Shown here: positions 1 to 10,078 of the stretch, one piece after another
Numbering within the stretch: the first letter of the stretch is position 1
Layout: each line of letters begins with the position of its first letter
Source of the DNA: Hemibagrus wyckioides
Taxonomy: Eukaryota; Chordata; Actinopteri; Siluriformes; Bagridae
Reading direction: 5' to 3'
NCBI RefSeq assembly: GCF_019097595.1
Contig: NC_080717.1
Span: 7,404,001 to 7,468,000 of the forward strand
DNA: 64,000 nt
Notes under the pieces: generated by a model
The model's input: only the letters and a program-made list of their open reading frames with translations
Told to the model about the DNA's origin: nothing
Databases searched by the model: none
Position numbers and translations under genes: made by a program

Positions 1-769
1 TAGGACAATTGCATGTACATACAGAATAGGTCACAGTTCTATAAATAATCAACAAAAATACTCACAAATTCCTACAATAGGATATTCCTCCTATTTGAAC
101 AATACCTCTAAAAGGAAAAGGCAGAGGTGGTTTAATAATTCATACTTTGTTCCATTAAATCTTTCATTGTCACATTTTTTTTATGGCTTTTGTTGGTTGA
201 TATTCAGCTCATGAGCTGACCCGAGTGCAAAACACGGGCCTGTTTTTTTTTTTTTTCAATAATGCTCCATTTACAAGATTTTCCTTTTCCCTAGATAAAC
301 AGAATTGCATTCTGGTGTCCTTAATTTGTGGATTGGTGAGCATTTTGACTTGTGTAGGAAAAAAGTAATTCCCAGGCCCAATGCACTTATCGAACTGGGA
401 ACTGTAAGTGCTATATTAAACCATGTACAATGTCTGTTAACCTTCACCCTCACTTTATGGTCAAATGCCCTGCTCACTGAACCTGTAGTGCAGGCTTCAA
501 GCTCTGAATAAAAAATAAGCTTCCTTACTGGATTTTTTAAACTTTTAATCTCTCATTTTTACATATAAACCTCCACATAACCATTGCTTTTTTTTGTGTT
601 ATGATGTTTATCATGACTGCTGACCAGGTCTGTGGTCAGGATGGAATTTCTTATTAAATGTCAGTCTGTAATCCAAAATGTACCTTTTCAATAAGACTCA
701 GGCAAACATTTTGTGCTTAAGTTTAACCTTAATCACCTCATTGTCAGTCCATACGCATTTATACAAGCT
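1..769. other. AT-rich non-coding stretch, no gene seen
   Basis: Short T homopolymers (near 172-182 and 244-256) and AT-rich sequence. The two overlapping 68-codon open frames on opposite strands (271-511) show no recognisable domain, and their overlap suggests chance. Nothing functional is identified. Confidence 0.6.
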
Positions 770-885
770 TATTATTTCAACTTAATAACTCATTATGTCT
801 AGATACAATGTCATTATTTTGACTTAATGACTTGTTATTTTGACTTAATAACTTATTTTTTACTTAATAACTTATTTTTTTCAAG
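770..885. repeat. decayed AT-rich minisatellite, ~20-22 bp unit
   Basis: Four to five imperfect copies of a unit resembling TTATTTTGACTTAATAACTT follow each other, for example at 770-791, 812-833, 834-855 and 856-874. One divergent stretch interrupts them. No coding content. Confidence 0.65.
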
Positions 886-993
886 TATTTTTCTTATCTA
901 TCAAGGAGCCTAATTTGTTGAATACTGAGTAAAAATTAGTATGCTGTGTGGTATTATGTATGTATGCCAGACAGTGCTTTAGCAGAATTTATT

Positions 994-1046
994 ACAGACA
1001 GACAGACAGACAGACATACAGACATGCACACACACACACACACACT
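994..1046. repeat. compound (CAGA)n and (CA)n microsatellite
   Basis: A CAGA tetranucleotide run at about 994-1015 is followed by a CA run at about 1027-1045. It directly abuts the decayed Tc1-like relic downstream. Confidence 0.9.
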
Positions 1047-1697
1047 TTATGATTTTTTATTAGGAATATCCTATTAATATGGTGTGTGACCCTGCTATGT
1101 TCTCCGCCTCCGTTTTTTAGGCATGGATTTTACAAAAGGTGTAGAATCTTCTAAAGGTGTTAACCACCTTTCTACTCTATACCAAAGGTGCTCTACTGGA
1201 TTCAGATCTGATGACAGGAAGACTATTGTCATGTTCAGGAACTCATTTCGCCACAGCTTGTGCTTTGTGACATTGTGTCTTGCTACACTGAGTCTGTGCT
1301 GACTGTATCCTCAGATTCCTGTTACTGGCTGACAGGAGTGGGACTTGATATGGTCTTCTGCTGTTGTAGCTCATCTGCCTGAAGATTTGACATGTTGTGC
1401 ATTAATAGATGCTCATCATGGCTATAACAAGCGACTATTAGAGTTACCATAGTCTTTCTGTCAGAACTGACCCGTTTAGCTATTCTCCATTCTGTAAAAG
1501 CTTTCTCCTTAAAAAGGTGTTTCTACACAACTTACTCAAATCAGCCTTTCTGGCACCAACAACCATTTGAGATCATATTTTAGCCCCATTTTAACTTCTT
1601 GACTTCTGCATGATTTTATGCATCGTAACTGACTGATTAAAATAATTGCACGAATGAACGTGTGCATGTGTTCCTAATAAATTGGCTGTTGACACTT
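1047..1697 (-). mobile_element. Tc1-like DNA transposon relic, family 2, first copy
   Basis: This is a strongly decayed copy of a Tc1-like element. Its right end (about 1660-1697) contains GTGTTCCTAATAAA followed by a decayed terminal repeat. Read on the minus strand, 1180-1215 still resembles the coding sequence for the [11 protein letters not shown] block of Tc1 transposases, but with stop codons and frameshifts. It shares segments such as GTTGTAGCTCATC and ATGTTGTGCATT with the better preserved relic at 37222-37898, which supports a common family. Large internal parts are missing and no open frame survives. Family identity rests on memory of a repeat common in fish genomes. Confidence 0.65.
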
Positions 1698-3237
1698 ATA
1701 TATGTTTAATCAATGGCAAGCTACTTGAATGAATTCTGTCAACAAATTGGGTGTCGTTGGTGAAAATATTATTTATAATCATGATGAATACACAACTTGA
1801 CATGGCAACTCGTGTGAAAATAACAAGTAGTCAAAATAATTACAGTTTTTCTTTTTAAAAACTGTTGTCTAGGTTGTTGATTCTCTACATGTTTACCTTC
1901 TCTACTTCTCAATATGCATACTTGTAACATTGTTCTTGACATATTTTCACCAGGCTTGTGTGTCCGGAAAGTGTTTTCAAGTGGTTTTTGCATTTTCATC
2001 TGTATGGATGTATTTTTGGAAATGCTCTTCCTGTTGCCTTGCTTCCTTTTTGCAATCAGAAAGGTATACGAAATAAAAAATAATCAATACACAAGTAGAG
2101 AAGCCTTAAAAGAAAAGTTTGTACTTATATCAAAGTAAAAGGGAAATTCAATGTGCGTGTGGTGGATGGGGTGGGGGTTGCAATCTGGGGGCTTTAAAAC
2201 TATTACTCGTCATCAAAAGTGAATCATAGCGAGTCTTCCGTTTTTTTTTTAGCACAAAAGCAACAGCTCTGAAAAGGAACGATGGGTTGAGTTGAATTGA
2301 GTCAAAGCACTCCCTATTCAAACAGTCTAGGCCAGCCTGAGTAGCTTGTAAATAGAGCTGATCTCAATGGTTCTCTTTCCTTTCCCACACTGGTAAGAGA
2401 AAAGTCCTGACATGAAAAGAGGCTGGTTAAAAAAAAAAAGAAAAAAGATTGAGATTTCCACAGCAGGCGTGTTTTTTGCTTAGACCCAGTTTTGGTGGAT
2501 TTGTAGCGATGGCATTATAATGGTCATATCATAAATGGTCAGAAAAGAAGACTTTGTTCATGGCTTAGCATTTTGTAGAATTACACAATCCACTCATATG
2601 TAAATGTAAGATGCTGCTTCAAGCATATGCAGATTTTAGGTAAAAAATGAAAATTTGTGCGGTTCAGGGCAAATATTAGCAACACAACACATTTAGTCAA
2701 ATGAAATCGGATGGAAGAGAGACTTCATGCTTGTTTTCAGGAAAGTTTTCATGCTCGAGAAGTACTTTGTCAGCCACTTTAGAGTGAGTAAACAAACAGA
2801 TATTGCCCATTTAAGATGGAGTGCGGACACATACACTGCAGAACTCAGTTAGGGGGAATGCATTATAGGAAGGCTTTTCAAAACAGCTATAAGTGCGAGA
2901 CTTCAGCAGCCTCATTCACACACCCACACAAATTCACTTGACTCAAAGCTATATCTTCAGGGTTGAAGACTGGGTTATTCCGAAATGCTTTCATGAAACC
3001 CGTATTGATATGTCGAGACGGAACAAAGGAACAGCAAATGCACTTTCATTTCTTATATGAATTAAGAAAAATGATTTTCTAGAGAGGATTTCTGCATGTC
3101 AATGTCATGTTATGAAAGCTACTTCAAAGGTTAAAGGTTTTAAAGTTATCCCGTGGTCAAGAAGTTGCGCATACATACTTACATAACTACTAAAGAACGA
3201 AGTAAATATTGCAGTATTGAGCAAAAAAAAGAAAGAA
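1698..3237. other. unique-looking non-coding sequence
   Basis: Mixed-composition sequence without a recognisable gene. A G-rich patch lies at about 2150-2190. The stretch at 2750-2960 has balanced composition. The open frames at 1769-1999 and 1914-2138 overlap on opposite strands and have no recognisable features. Confidence 0.5.

Positions 3238-3304
<67 letters not shown>
3238..3304. repeat. (AAT)n microsatellite
   Basis: An almost pure AAT run of about 67 bp. Read on the minus strand it produces the leucine run of an artefactual 121-codon frame (3105-3470). Confidence 0.95.
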
Positions 3305-3308
<4 letters not shown>

Positions 3309-3616
3309 TAAATAGAGAAACTGTTTAAAAATAGAAAAATAAGTGCAGTAAAAATCAAGTAAACAAAAAGAAATTAGACAACTGCTTTCATTTTTTATAA
3401 AGTAGAATGTGACAGAGTGAAAAGTATTTAAAGAAGAAAAGTATTTAAAATGCACAATAATACAAAACACAGGTTGAAGGTTGCTGAAGGTCTTCAGGAA
3501 CTAAAAACAAGTTTGTAATAATCCACACACACTAACCATCTTATTAAACCAGAAAACTATGATTTTGTTCCATTTATTTCAACTTACTTACTATTTTTTT
3601 GTATTAATTGTTATGT

Positions 3617-3620
<4 letters not shown>
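3305..3620. other. AT-rich spacer, no gene seen
   Basis: AT-rich sequence between an AAT and a TA microsatellite. No gene or known repeat is recognised. Confidence 0.5.

Positions 3621-3676
<56 letters not shown>
3621..3676. repeat. (AT)n microsatellite, left flank of Tc1 copy A
   Basis: A pure AT run leads straight into the transposon. The first bases of the transposon end (expected CACTATATT) are not distinguishable here, so the AT array has eroded or expanded over the outermost terminal repeat. Confidence 0.9.
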
Positions 3677-3678
<2 letters not shown>

Positions 3679-4870
3679 CCAAAAGTATTCGCTCACCCAT
3701 CCAAATAATCAGAATCAGGTGTTCCAATCACTTCCATGGCCACAGGTGTATAAAATCAAGCACCTAGGCATGCAGACTGTTTTTACAAACATTTGTGAAA
3801 GAATGGGTCGCTCTCAGGAGCTCAGTGAATTCCAGCGTGGAACTGTGATAGGATGCCACCTGTGCAACAAATCCAGTCGTGAAATTTCCTCGCTCCTAAA
3901 TATTCCACAGTCAACTGTCAGCTGTATTATAAGAACGTGGAAGTGTTTGGGAATGACAGCAACTGACGGATGCTGAGGCACATAGTGCGAAGAGGTCGCC
4001 AACTTTCTGCAGAGTCAATCGCTACAGACCTCCAAACTTCATGTGGCCTTCAGATTAGCTCAAGAACAGTGCGCAGAGAGCTTCATGGAATGGGTTTCCA
4101 TGGCCGAGCAGCTGCATCCAAGCCATACATCACCAAGTGCAATGCAAAGCGTCGGATGCAGTGGTGTAAAGCACGCCGCCACTGGACTCTAGAGCAGTGG
4201 AGACACATTCTCTGGAGTGACGAATCGCACTTCTCCATCTGGCAATCTGATGGAAGAGTCTGGGTTTGGTGGTTGCCAGGAGAACGGTACTTGTCTGACT
4301 GCATTGTGCCAAGTGTAAAGTTTGGTGGAGGAGGGATTATGGTGTGGGGTTGTTTTTCAGGAGCTGGGCTTGGCCCCTTAGTTCCAGTGAAAGGAACTCT
4401 GAATGCTTCAGCATACCAAGACATTTTGGACAATTCCATGCTCCCAACTTTGTGGGAACAGTTTGGAGCTGGCCCCTTCCTCTTCCTACATGACTGTGCA
4501 CCAGTGCACAAAGCAAGGTCCATAAAGACATGGATGACAGAGTCTGGTGTGGATGAACTTGACTGGCCTGCACAGAGTCCTGACCTCAACCCGGTAGAAC
4601 ACCTTTGGGATGAATTAGAGCGGAGACTGAGAGCCAGGTCTTCTCGTCCAACATCAGTGTGTGACCTCACAAATGCGCTTCTGGAAGAATGGTCAAAAAT
4701 TCCCATAAACACACTCCTAAACCTTGTGGACAGCCTTCCCAGAAGAGTTGAAGCTGTTATAGCTGCAAAGGGTGGACCGACGTCATATTGAACCCTATGG
4801 ATTAGGAATGGGATGTCACTTAAGTTCATATGCGAGTCAAGGCAGGTGAGCGAATACTTTTGGCAATATA

Positions 4871-4873
<3 letters not shown>
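3667..4873 (+). mobile_element. Tc1/mariner element, family 1, copy A
   Basis: About 1.2 kb. The left end is readable from CGCCAAAAGTATTCGCTCACC (3677 on). The right end terminates with GGCAATATAGTG at 4873, followed by TA, the usual Tc1 target duplication. The ends are inverted relative to each other and match copies B (17389-18567) and C (49035-50282). TA dinucleotide arrays lie on both sides, so the element inserted into a TA microsatellite. The transposase inside is broken. It is about 40 bp shorter than copy C, mainly because of a deletion in the coding region. Confidence 0.93.
3803..4791 (+). pseudogene. Tc1-like transposase, frameshifted (copy A)
   Basis: Transposases of this family bind the terminal repeats with two helix-turn-helix domains and cut and rejoin DNA at TA sites with a DDE domain. 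Frame 1 runs from ATG 3803 ([10 protein letters not shown]) to a stop at 3976, giving 57 residues that cover the first helix-turn-helix. Frame 2 (3970-4791) supplies the remaining 273 residues. Compared with copy C, 43 bp are missing between the frames, including codons for the GRPR-like linker between the two DNA-binding subdomains. The catalytic residues remain: D in LWSDES (residue 84 of the 273), D in LHDCAP (175) and E in LNPVEHLW (210), with 34 residues between the last two. A single functional protein is not expected. Confidence 0.93.
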
Positions 4874-4957
<84 letters not shown>

Positions 4958-4963
4958 TAAATA
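4874..4963. repeat. (TA)n then (AAAT)n, right flank of Tc1 copy A
   Basis: A TA run of about 72 bp is followed by a short AAAT run. With 3621-3676 it is the other half of the microsatellite interrupted by the transposon. Confidence 0.95.
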
Positions 4964-6867
4964 CACCAACATTTTATATTATTTGTTGCTAACTGTTTTC
5001 CTTTTTATTTGTCCATCGACATATTTTATTTTCCAGACAATCACCATGTCCCCATGAACACGCCTGTTCAAATCTAGTAAAACACCACCAAGAAGACTAG
5101 AAATCTTCCAAAAGCATCACATCAATCAAATTTCCAAAGAATTGGTATACAACCACAATAATAATAATAATAATAATAATAGTAAGAAGAAGAAGAATGA
5201 AAGTATTAAACACAGACATGCTTAGCACATGAAACATATCTCTCAGAATCACAGCATAATAAACTGCACAAGCCACAGTTCAGCCACCGATCCTAACGGC
5301 AAATACATCATAATAATCATCTCCATCAGCAACAAGCTGATTAACTACAGCAAATATATATGAACCAAACACTAATATACCATCAATCTTCTGTAACTTC
5401 TCTACACACATCTGGCAAATGTCCCAGACTCCTCAATTATAATCAGCAGAGAATTCAACGAAGGCGTCAACCCACACTTAGATAAAAACCACTAGGAAAT
5501 GGAAAACATGGTGTACTACACTCATGAGAGGATGGGGTTAAGACCATGGGCATGGTCTCATGTCTCAAGGGGGGAAAAAGTGCTTTATTTTTCTTTTGTA
5601 CACATTGCAGAAATAGAATTTAAAAATCTATTGAAATCCAATTACCACAAACATACAGAACTGATATGGACTCTAAACAAAGAGAACATTTTCAATCCAT
5701 TATGGTAAAGCAAAAGTTTAATGAAACCAACAGGAAAACTCTGCACATATTTCTTTTTTCCCTGTATCCTTTTAATGCACTTGTGACAATATAAAACACA
5801 TACACTCTCATACGCTTGTCCAGTATTCCCTACATCACTCTCTAAATTATACTCCAGGAAAGTGCATAGATTAGCCTGATTTATTAAGCAATGACTGGTA
5901 AACAAAAAACGATTATCGTGCTTGGCAGCCAAAGATAGCTTTGGAGGCACTCTCTTTGCATTTCCATCATGCTCCTGCAGGCCACTGGAAGCTGAGCTGT
6001 CCTTTCCTTGCTGTGTTTCAATGGGATTAGTGCTCTGCCTGAGTCCCAGTCCTCTCCAAAAGCAGAATTTTATTGTTAAAGGAAGCTAACCGGTCTCACC
6101 TACTTTCTTAGTTCACTGGATAAAAAAAAAAAAAAAAACTGAAATCCACCCCAGGCCTTCCGTCCCTTTCATCTGGCCTTGGAAATAGCAGCTGTCATAT
6201 GAACTCAGACTTTATTCATCACTGTTTCTGAAGCAACAGAGACATGCATCTTAAAGGTCTTCAGGACTCTCTGGAGACTGGTGTGTTGTAACAATAGCAG
6301 TGGGTAAGATGGTAAAAAAAGAGCATTAAAATGGGGTTGGCTTATTATCTTAAAAAAACTGATTTGTATTGATTGTAATTTATGTATTTTTTTTAGTCTC
6401 CATTCTCTGATCTGTTCATTTGTTCTGTTTCTCTAGGGTATAAATATAAGGTTGCACACGTAAAATACTGTCCATTTTACACCCTGTAATATGGGAATAA
6501 GGGCATAAAAACCTTTCAAACATTAAATAGTTGAATTAGAGTTGAATTAGTTCATACACATAAATTAAAGCCATCCAGATTCAAACTCTTGACAGAACTG
6601 GTGTAAGGTTTACTCAGACACACATTTTCTGTTCAGTCCACACATTTTCTATGAGATTCAGTGTTCGACACTGTGGAATTCTGATATTAAAGCTGAAATG
6701 AATATAAAGAAAATATAAAGAAATTTATAGTTAGTAACATAAAACCTGTGGAGGAAAATTTAGGTGTACAGTATGTATACATTTGGCCTAAACTGCAACG
6801 TATAAACAGTTAAAAACACCAATAAGCACAATCAGGGCCATAATAAATGTTTTATAGGTCTTAAACA
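4964..6867. other. non-coding stretch with small AAT/AAG run
   Basis: Contains an AAT/AAG run at 5156-5196 and an unusually A- and C-rich strand at about 5220-5480. The section 5940-6290 has balanced composition, for example around TCATCTGGCCTTGG. The 102-codon minus frame at 5642-5950 and the 69-codon plus frame at 5499-5708 show no domain I recognise. No gene supported. Confidence 0.5.
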
Positions 6868-7290
6868 TTGCTAGGAATTGGACCCATGAGCATACTGTCC
6901 ACCCACACAGTGAGAAAGATGTTGAAGGAGGGGGGAAAAAAGAGCCAAAAGATCACAGTTTTAAAATCGTTTAGTTTATCCCATGCTTGTCAAAATCCAA
7001 GTCAACTTTTAAACTTTTTAATTGCAAGCCCTTCATCAGGTCAGCTCAGAAAATGCAGTGTCTGAACTTTAGTGAGCATCACTGGAATAACAATTGGCAT
7101 GGTGTGTTGCTGCCTTGTCAGAAAACCACAATCAAACTTTTCGGTTATGCTCTCAATCAGCATTCTTGGCAAAATGCAGACCTTGATTCCCAGTGGAAAA
7201 TATGGTGGTGCATTACTGATGCTTTAGAGCTGTTCTGTGGATGTGAATTTGGAGGTTTAAACAGAACTTGGTCGGAACAGAAGTTTGAAC
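6868..7290 (+). mobile_element. Tc1-like transposase relic, family 3
   Basis: Read across frames on the plus strand, pieces of a Tc1 transposase appear in the right order. There is KSQKIT (like NPKIT in the second helix-turn-helix), then KPFIRSAQKMQ and HHWNNNWHGVL. Next comes QKTTIKLFGY, in the place of SDETKIELFG. In a shifted frame, IPSGKYGGALLML lies where the family has IPTVKYGGGSLMLWG. The first catalytic aspartate and the tryptophan-glycine of the glycine-rich block are lost, and the third catalytic block is absent. No terminal repeats are recognised. The element is long dead. The assignment is by similarity of motif order only. Confidence 0.6.
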
Positions 7291-7319
7291 CAGAAAATGA
7301 ACAAAGGTACAATATGTAA

Positions 7320-8170
7320 AAATAAAAATAAAAAAATCGAATTTTATTTGTCATACAGAAAACCATAGCGAGGAGAACATGTAAAGAAATGCTTTTTCAG
7401 TGTCTGTGTCTTAAAAACTATAATAATAAAGGTTAGAATTTGAATCATCTGTACAACCAAAGAGAACACTTTACAGAAAAAAAAAATATAAAGAAAAAAA
7501 GTTAAAAATATGCACTTTATTCATAATTGTCATACTGTTCTGCCAGTAGGTGTAATTTTAGTGCAATATATAATAAATGCTGTGAAAAATGAGGCTGGTG
7601 TTGGTGTTGTGCAGAAAAGCCCAGAATAGTACAAGTTCTAGTGCTATGAGTTGAGGGCCCGAATGGCCTGCAGAAAGAAGCTCCTCCTAATTCATTCTGT
7701 GTTGGCTATCAGGGAGAGAAAGACAACACAGAGAGAATATTTCTCTAACAAGCTCTAGTGCTATGCGTTGTCCAGGTTGAGGGCCCGAATGGCCTGCGGA
7801 AAGGAACTCCTCCTCATTCTTTCTGTGTTTGCTTTCAGGGAGCAAAATACAACACAGAGAGAATACTTCCCTGCCTGCAACCCATGGTTCGGGTGGCTGA
7901 GGTCCTTCATTATCATCCTGGCCTTGGTCCAGCAGCGCTTGGTGTAAATCGACAGCAGGTCAGGGAGCCCGGTGAGGATAGTACACTCAGCCGATTGCAC
8001 CACCCTCTGGAGATCCTGCTTGGTGCTGTTCCTAATCTAGGCTGTGATGCTTCCCAACAATCTCATATCTGTTCTCCAATGACAGATCTGCAATGATCTC
8101 AAAGGAGCTTAACATGCTTATTATGGAGGAGTAGACCAAGATACTTCTTCAAGTGTCCCTAACCACGTTA
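7320..8170. repeat. dispersed fish repeat with internal tandem duplication
   Basis: The segment starts with a TTTTATTTGTCATACAG-type block and contains the phrase GAGGGCCCGAATGGCCTGC twice. It continues with CTGAGGTCCTTCATTATC and CACCCTCTGGAGATCC. I recognise these as part of a dispersed repeat common in fish genomes. I cannot name its class with confidence, though a retroelement 3' region is likely. The 112-codon plus frame (7758-8096) lies wholly in this repeat and is not a gene. Confidence 0.55.
7638..7872. repeat. tandem duplication of ~117 bp inside the dispersed repeat
   Basis: Unit 1 (7638-7754) and unit 2 (7755-7872) both begin CTAGTGCTATG and share GAGGGCCCGAATGGCCTGC and AACACAGAGAGAATA at matching positions. 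A few insertions, deletions and substitutions separate them. Unit 2 continues into the rest of the repeat, so unit 1 is probably the extra copy. Confidence 0.8.
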
Positions 8171-9142
8171 GAATTACTGCATACGGTTTATTATCTCCAG
8201 GGCAGGCATCACAGTTAGAATTAGAATTATGCCTGTTTATTTTAAAACAACTGTAGAAAATCATGGTCATATAAAACGATTCAATATCCCTAGTGTCAAT
8301 AGTTTATTGACAGCAGGAAACACAACCATCTTAAGTGCTGAACAAGTCAGCCCTGATTTCTACTGAGAGATATGTATGAATGAATGCTAATAATCGAGTG
8401 CTACAGTCAAACATTGCTATCCATGTCTGGGTCAGGTGGATCTTTATCACTTATTTCACTTTGTACAGTGAACCTCTGTGAACTTCTGTACCATTTCTAC
8501 TAGTTTCATCATGCCCGATGGAGCCGAGGAGACACAGAGGGCAAAGGCTACCTGTCAAGTTTTATGAAAGTGGAGGAAGACAAAGAAACAAAAAGTTTGC
8601 ACCTTGAAGTATCACTTTCTGATACTTTAGTTTAGGCATTAGCAACAATTGGAAATGTATATTAGAAGTGATTAAAGCATAAAAGTTTTATCATTGTCCT
8701 ATCATCAGTTAAGTGTAACCTTCTGTTGTCTTTTTTTTTTTTTTTTTTAATTAAATATGCAACCGCTGTCTGCATAATCTATAAATTCTAGTTCAATCTT
8801 TAATTAATAATTGGTCTGTATTAAAGATATGGCTGTTTTTGTTTTTTTTGTTTTTCCAAAAAACTAATAGACTAATTTACAACACAGTGTCCCCGACCAT
8901 GCAGTTATGAAATAAGGAACACTGTAAATGTACCATGCAGCATTGTCATGATAATGAATGTGGTCATTGTTTGTTCCATGACCTTCTTATTTGACTGATC
9001 GCTCTACACATAGTAAATTAAATGAAAAACCTCTTGCTTGCATGACTTTTTTGTTATGTCCCACTGGATCCAAGTTCAGATGCACTTCTTTGCGTTTGAT
9101 TGCAACCAGATTCTTTCTGGCAAGCATTCAAATAAATAAATC
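8171..9142. other. non-coding stretch, no gene seen
   Basis: AT-rich sequence with a poly-T tract at about 8730-8749 and a smaller T-rich patch near 8836-8855. No gene, repeat family or RNA gene is recognised. Confidence 0.5.
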
Positions 9143-9150
9143 ATATATAT

Positions 9151-9239
<89 letters not shown>
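9143..9239. repeat. (AT)n microsatellite with AAT-phase slips
   Basis: AT repeats of almost 100 bp with two phase shifts (TATAATATA). They create isoleucine/tyrosine frames on both strands, which are artefacts. Confidence 0.95.
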
Positions 9240-9240
<1 letters not shown>

Positions 9241-9609
9241 GAAAGTAAATGTAAATGGACTCCGTATTCATATCTGTCTTTGTATCTCTACTCATTCCAG
9301 CTAATGTATTCATATTTTTATATCCCTAATGCATATGGAAAAGGGCAGCAATACTGTAATTTTCTATTGAAGTGTGTTCAGATGCCCTATTACATTATAT
9401 AACAAAGTTAAAAAAGATCCAGTGGCTTCACATGTCTCAGGAAAAAAAAAAAGTTCCAGCTTTCATCCTCTTGCATTAGCAGAGAACTGACTTACAGGCT
9501 GGAACTGTTACAGACTATATTGGATGAAAATAAAATAAAACTGTTTTTCATAATTGGAATAACTGGAAGGAGATTATAAACCATGCAAGTAGACTGAATA
9601 TAGCTAAAG
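9240..9609. other. AT-rich spacer, no gene seen
   Basis: No gene or known repeat is recognised. A short poly-A tract lies at about 9443-9453. Confidence 0.45.
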
Positions 9610-9895
9610 ATATTTATTCATCATCAGTAACTGCTTTATCCTGGTCAGAATCACAGTGGATTCAGAGCCTATCTGGGGAACAGTTGGTGTAAGGCTGCAA
9701 AATTCACCCCAGATGGAATCATTTCGTTTCACAAATAGGCAATTCAGGAAACTGGAGAATCTTGAAGAAATCCACATGAACAGAGGGAGAATGTGTGAAA
9801 CTTCACTCAGGCAGTCACCCAAGCTCAGGATCAAACCAGAAACTCTGGAGCTTTAAGGCAGAAACACTACCCAATGCACTACCATGCCACCTGCT
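9610..9895 (-). repeat. decayed SINE-like dispersed repeat, antisense
   Basis: Contains a decayed antisense form of the common fish repeat that runs from CTGCTTTATCCTGGTCA through ACATGAACAGAGGGAGAATG to CACTACCATGCCACC. That order matches the reverse complement of tRNA-derived SINE-like copies elsewhere in this window (57598-57925, 62150-62410). Substitutions are many. The 66- and 76-codon frames here are not genes. Confidence 0.55.
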
Positions 9896-10078
9896 GCCAA
9901 ACTACAAATAGATTGAATTTGGTTAAGGGATGTAATGTAACTGAGCATTATTTTGTAGAGTAGGTTGCCAAATATTGCTATTCTTTTGTACTTTTTATTT
10001 ATAATAGCTTCTGCTATAAGGTCAACTCTGCTTTGTACCCCTAACCAAGCCCATAACAAAAAGGATTTTTAAGATATA

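Noticed and set aside
3105..3470. 121-codon frame with a poly-leucine core that could look like a membrane protein
   Set aside because: The core is the translation of the AAT microsatellite on the minus strand.
4083..4829. 248-codon minus-strand frame opposite Tc1 copy A, and similar plus-strand frames at 17433-18164 and 48923-49825
   Set aside because: These are antisense shadows of the transposase coding strand. They appear in all three copies because the sense strand is conserved, and they show no domain of their own.
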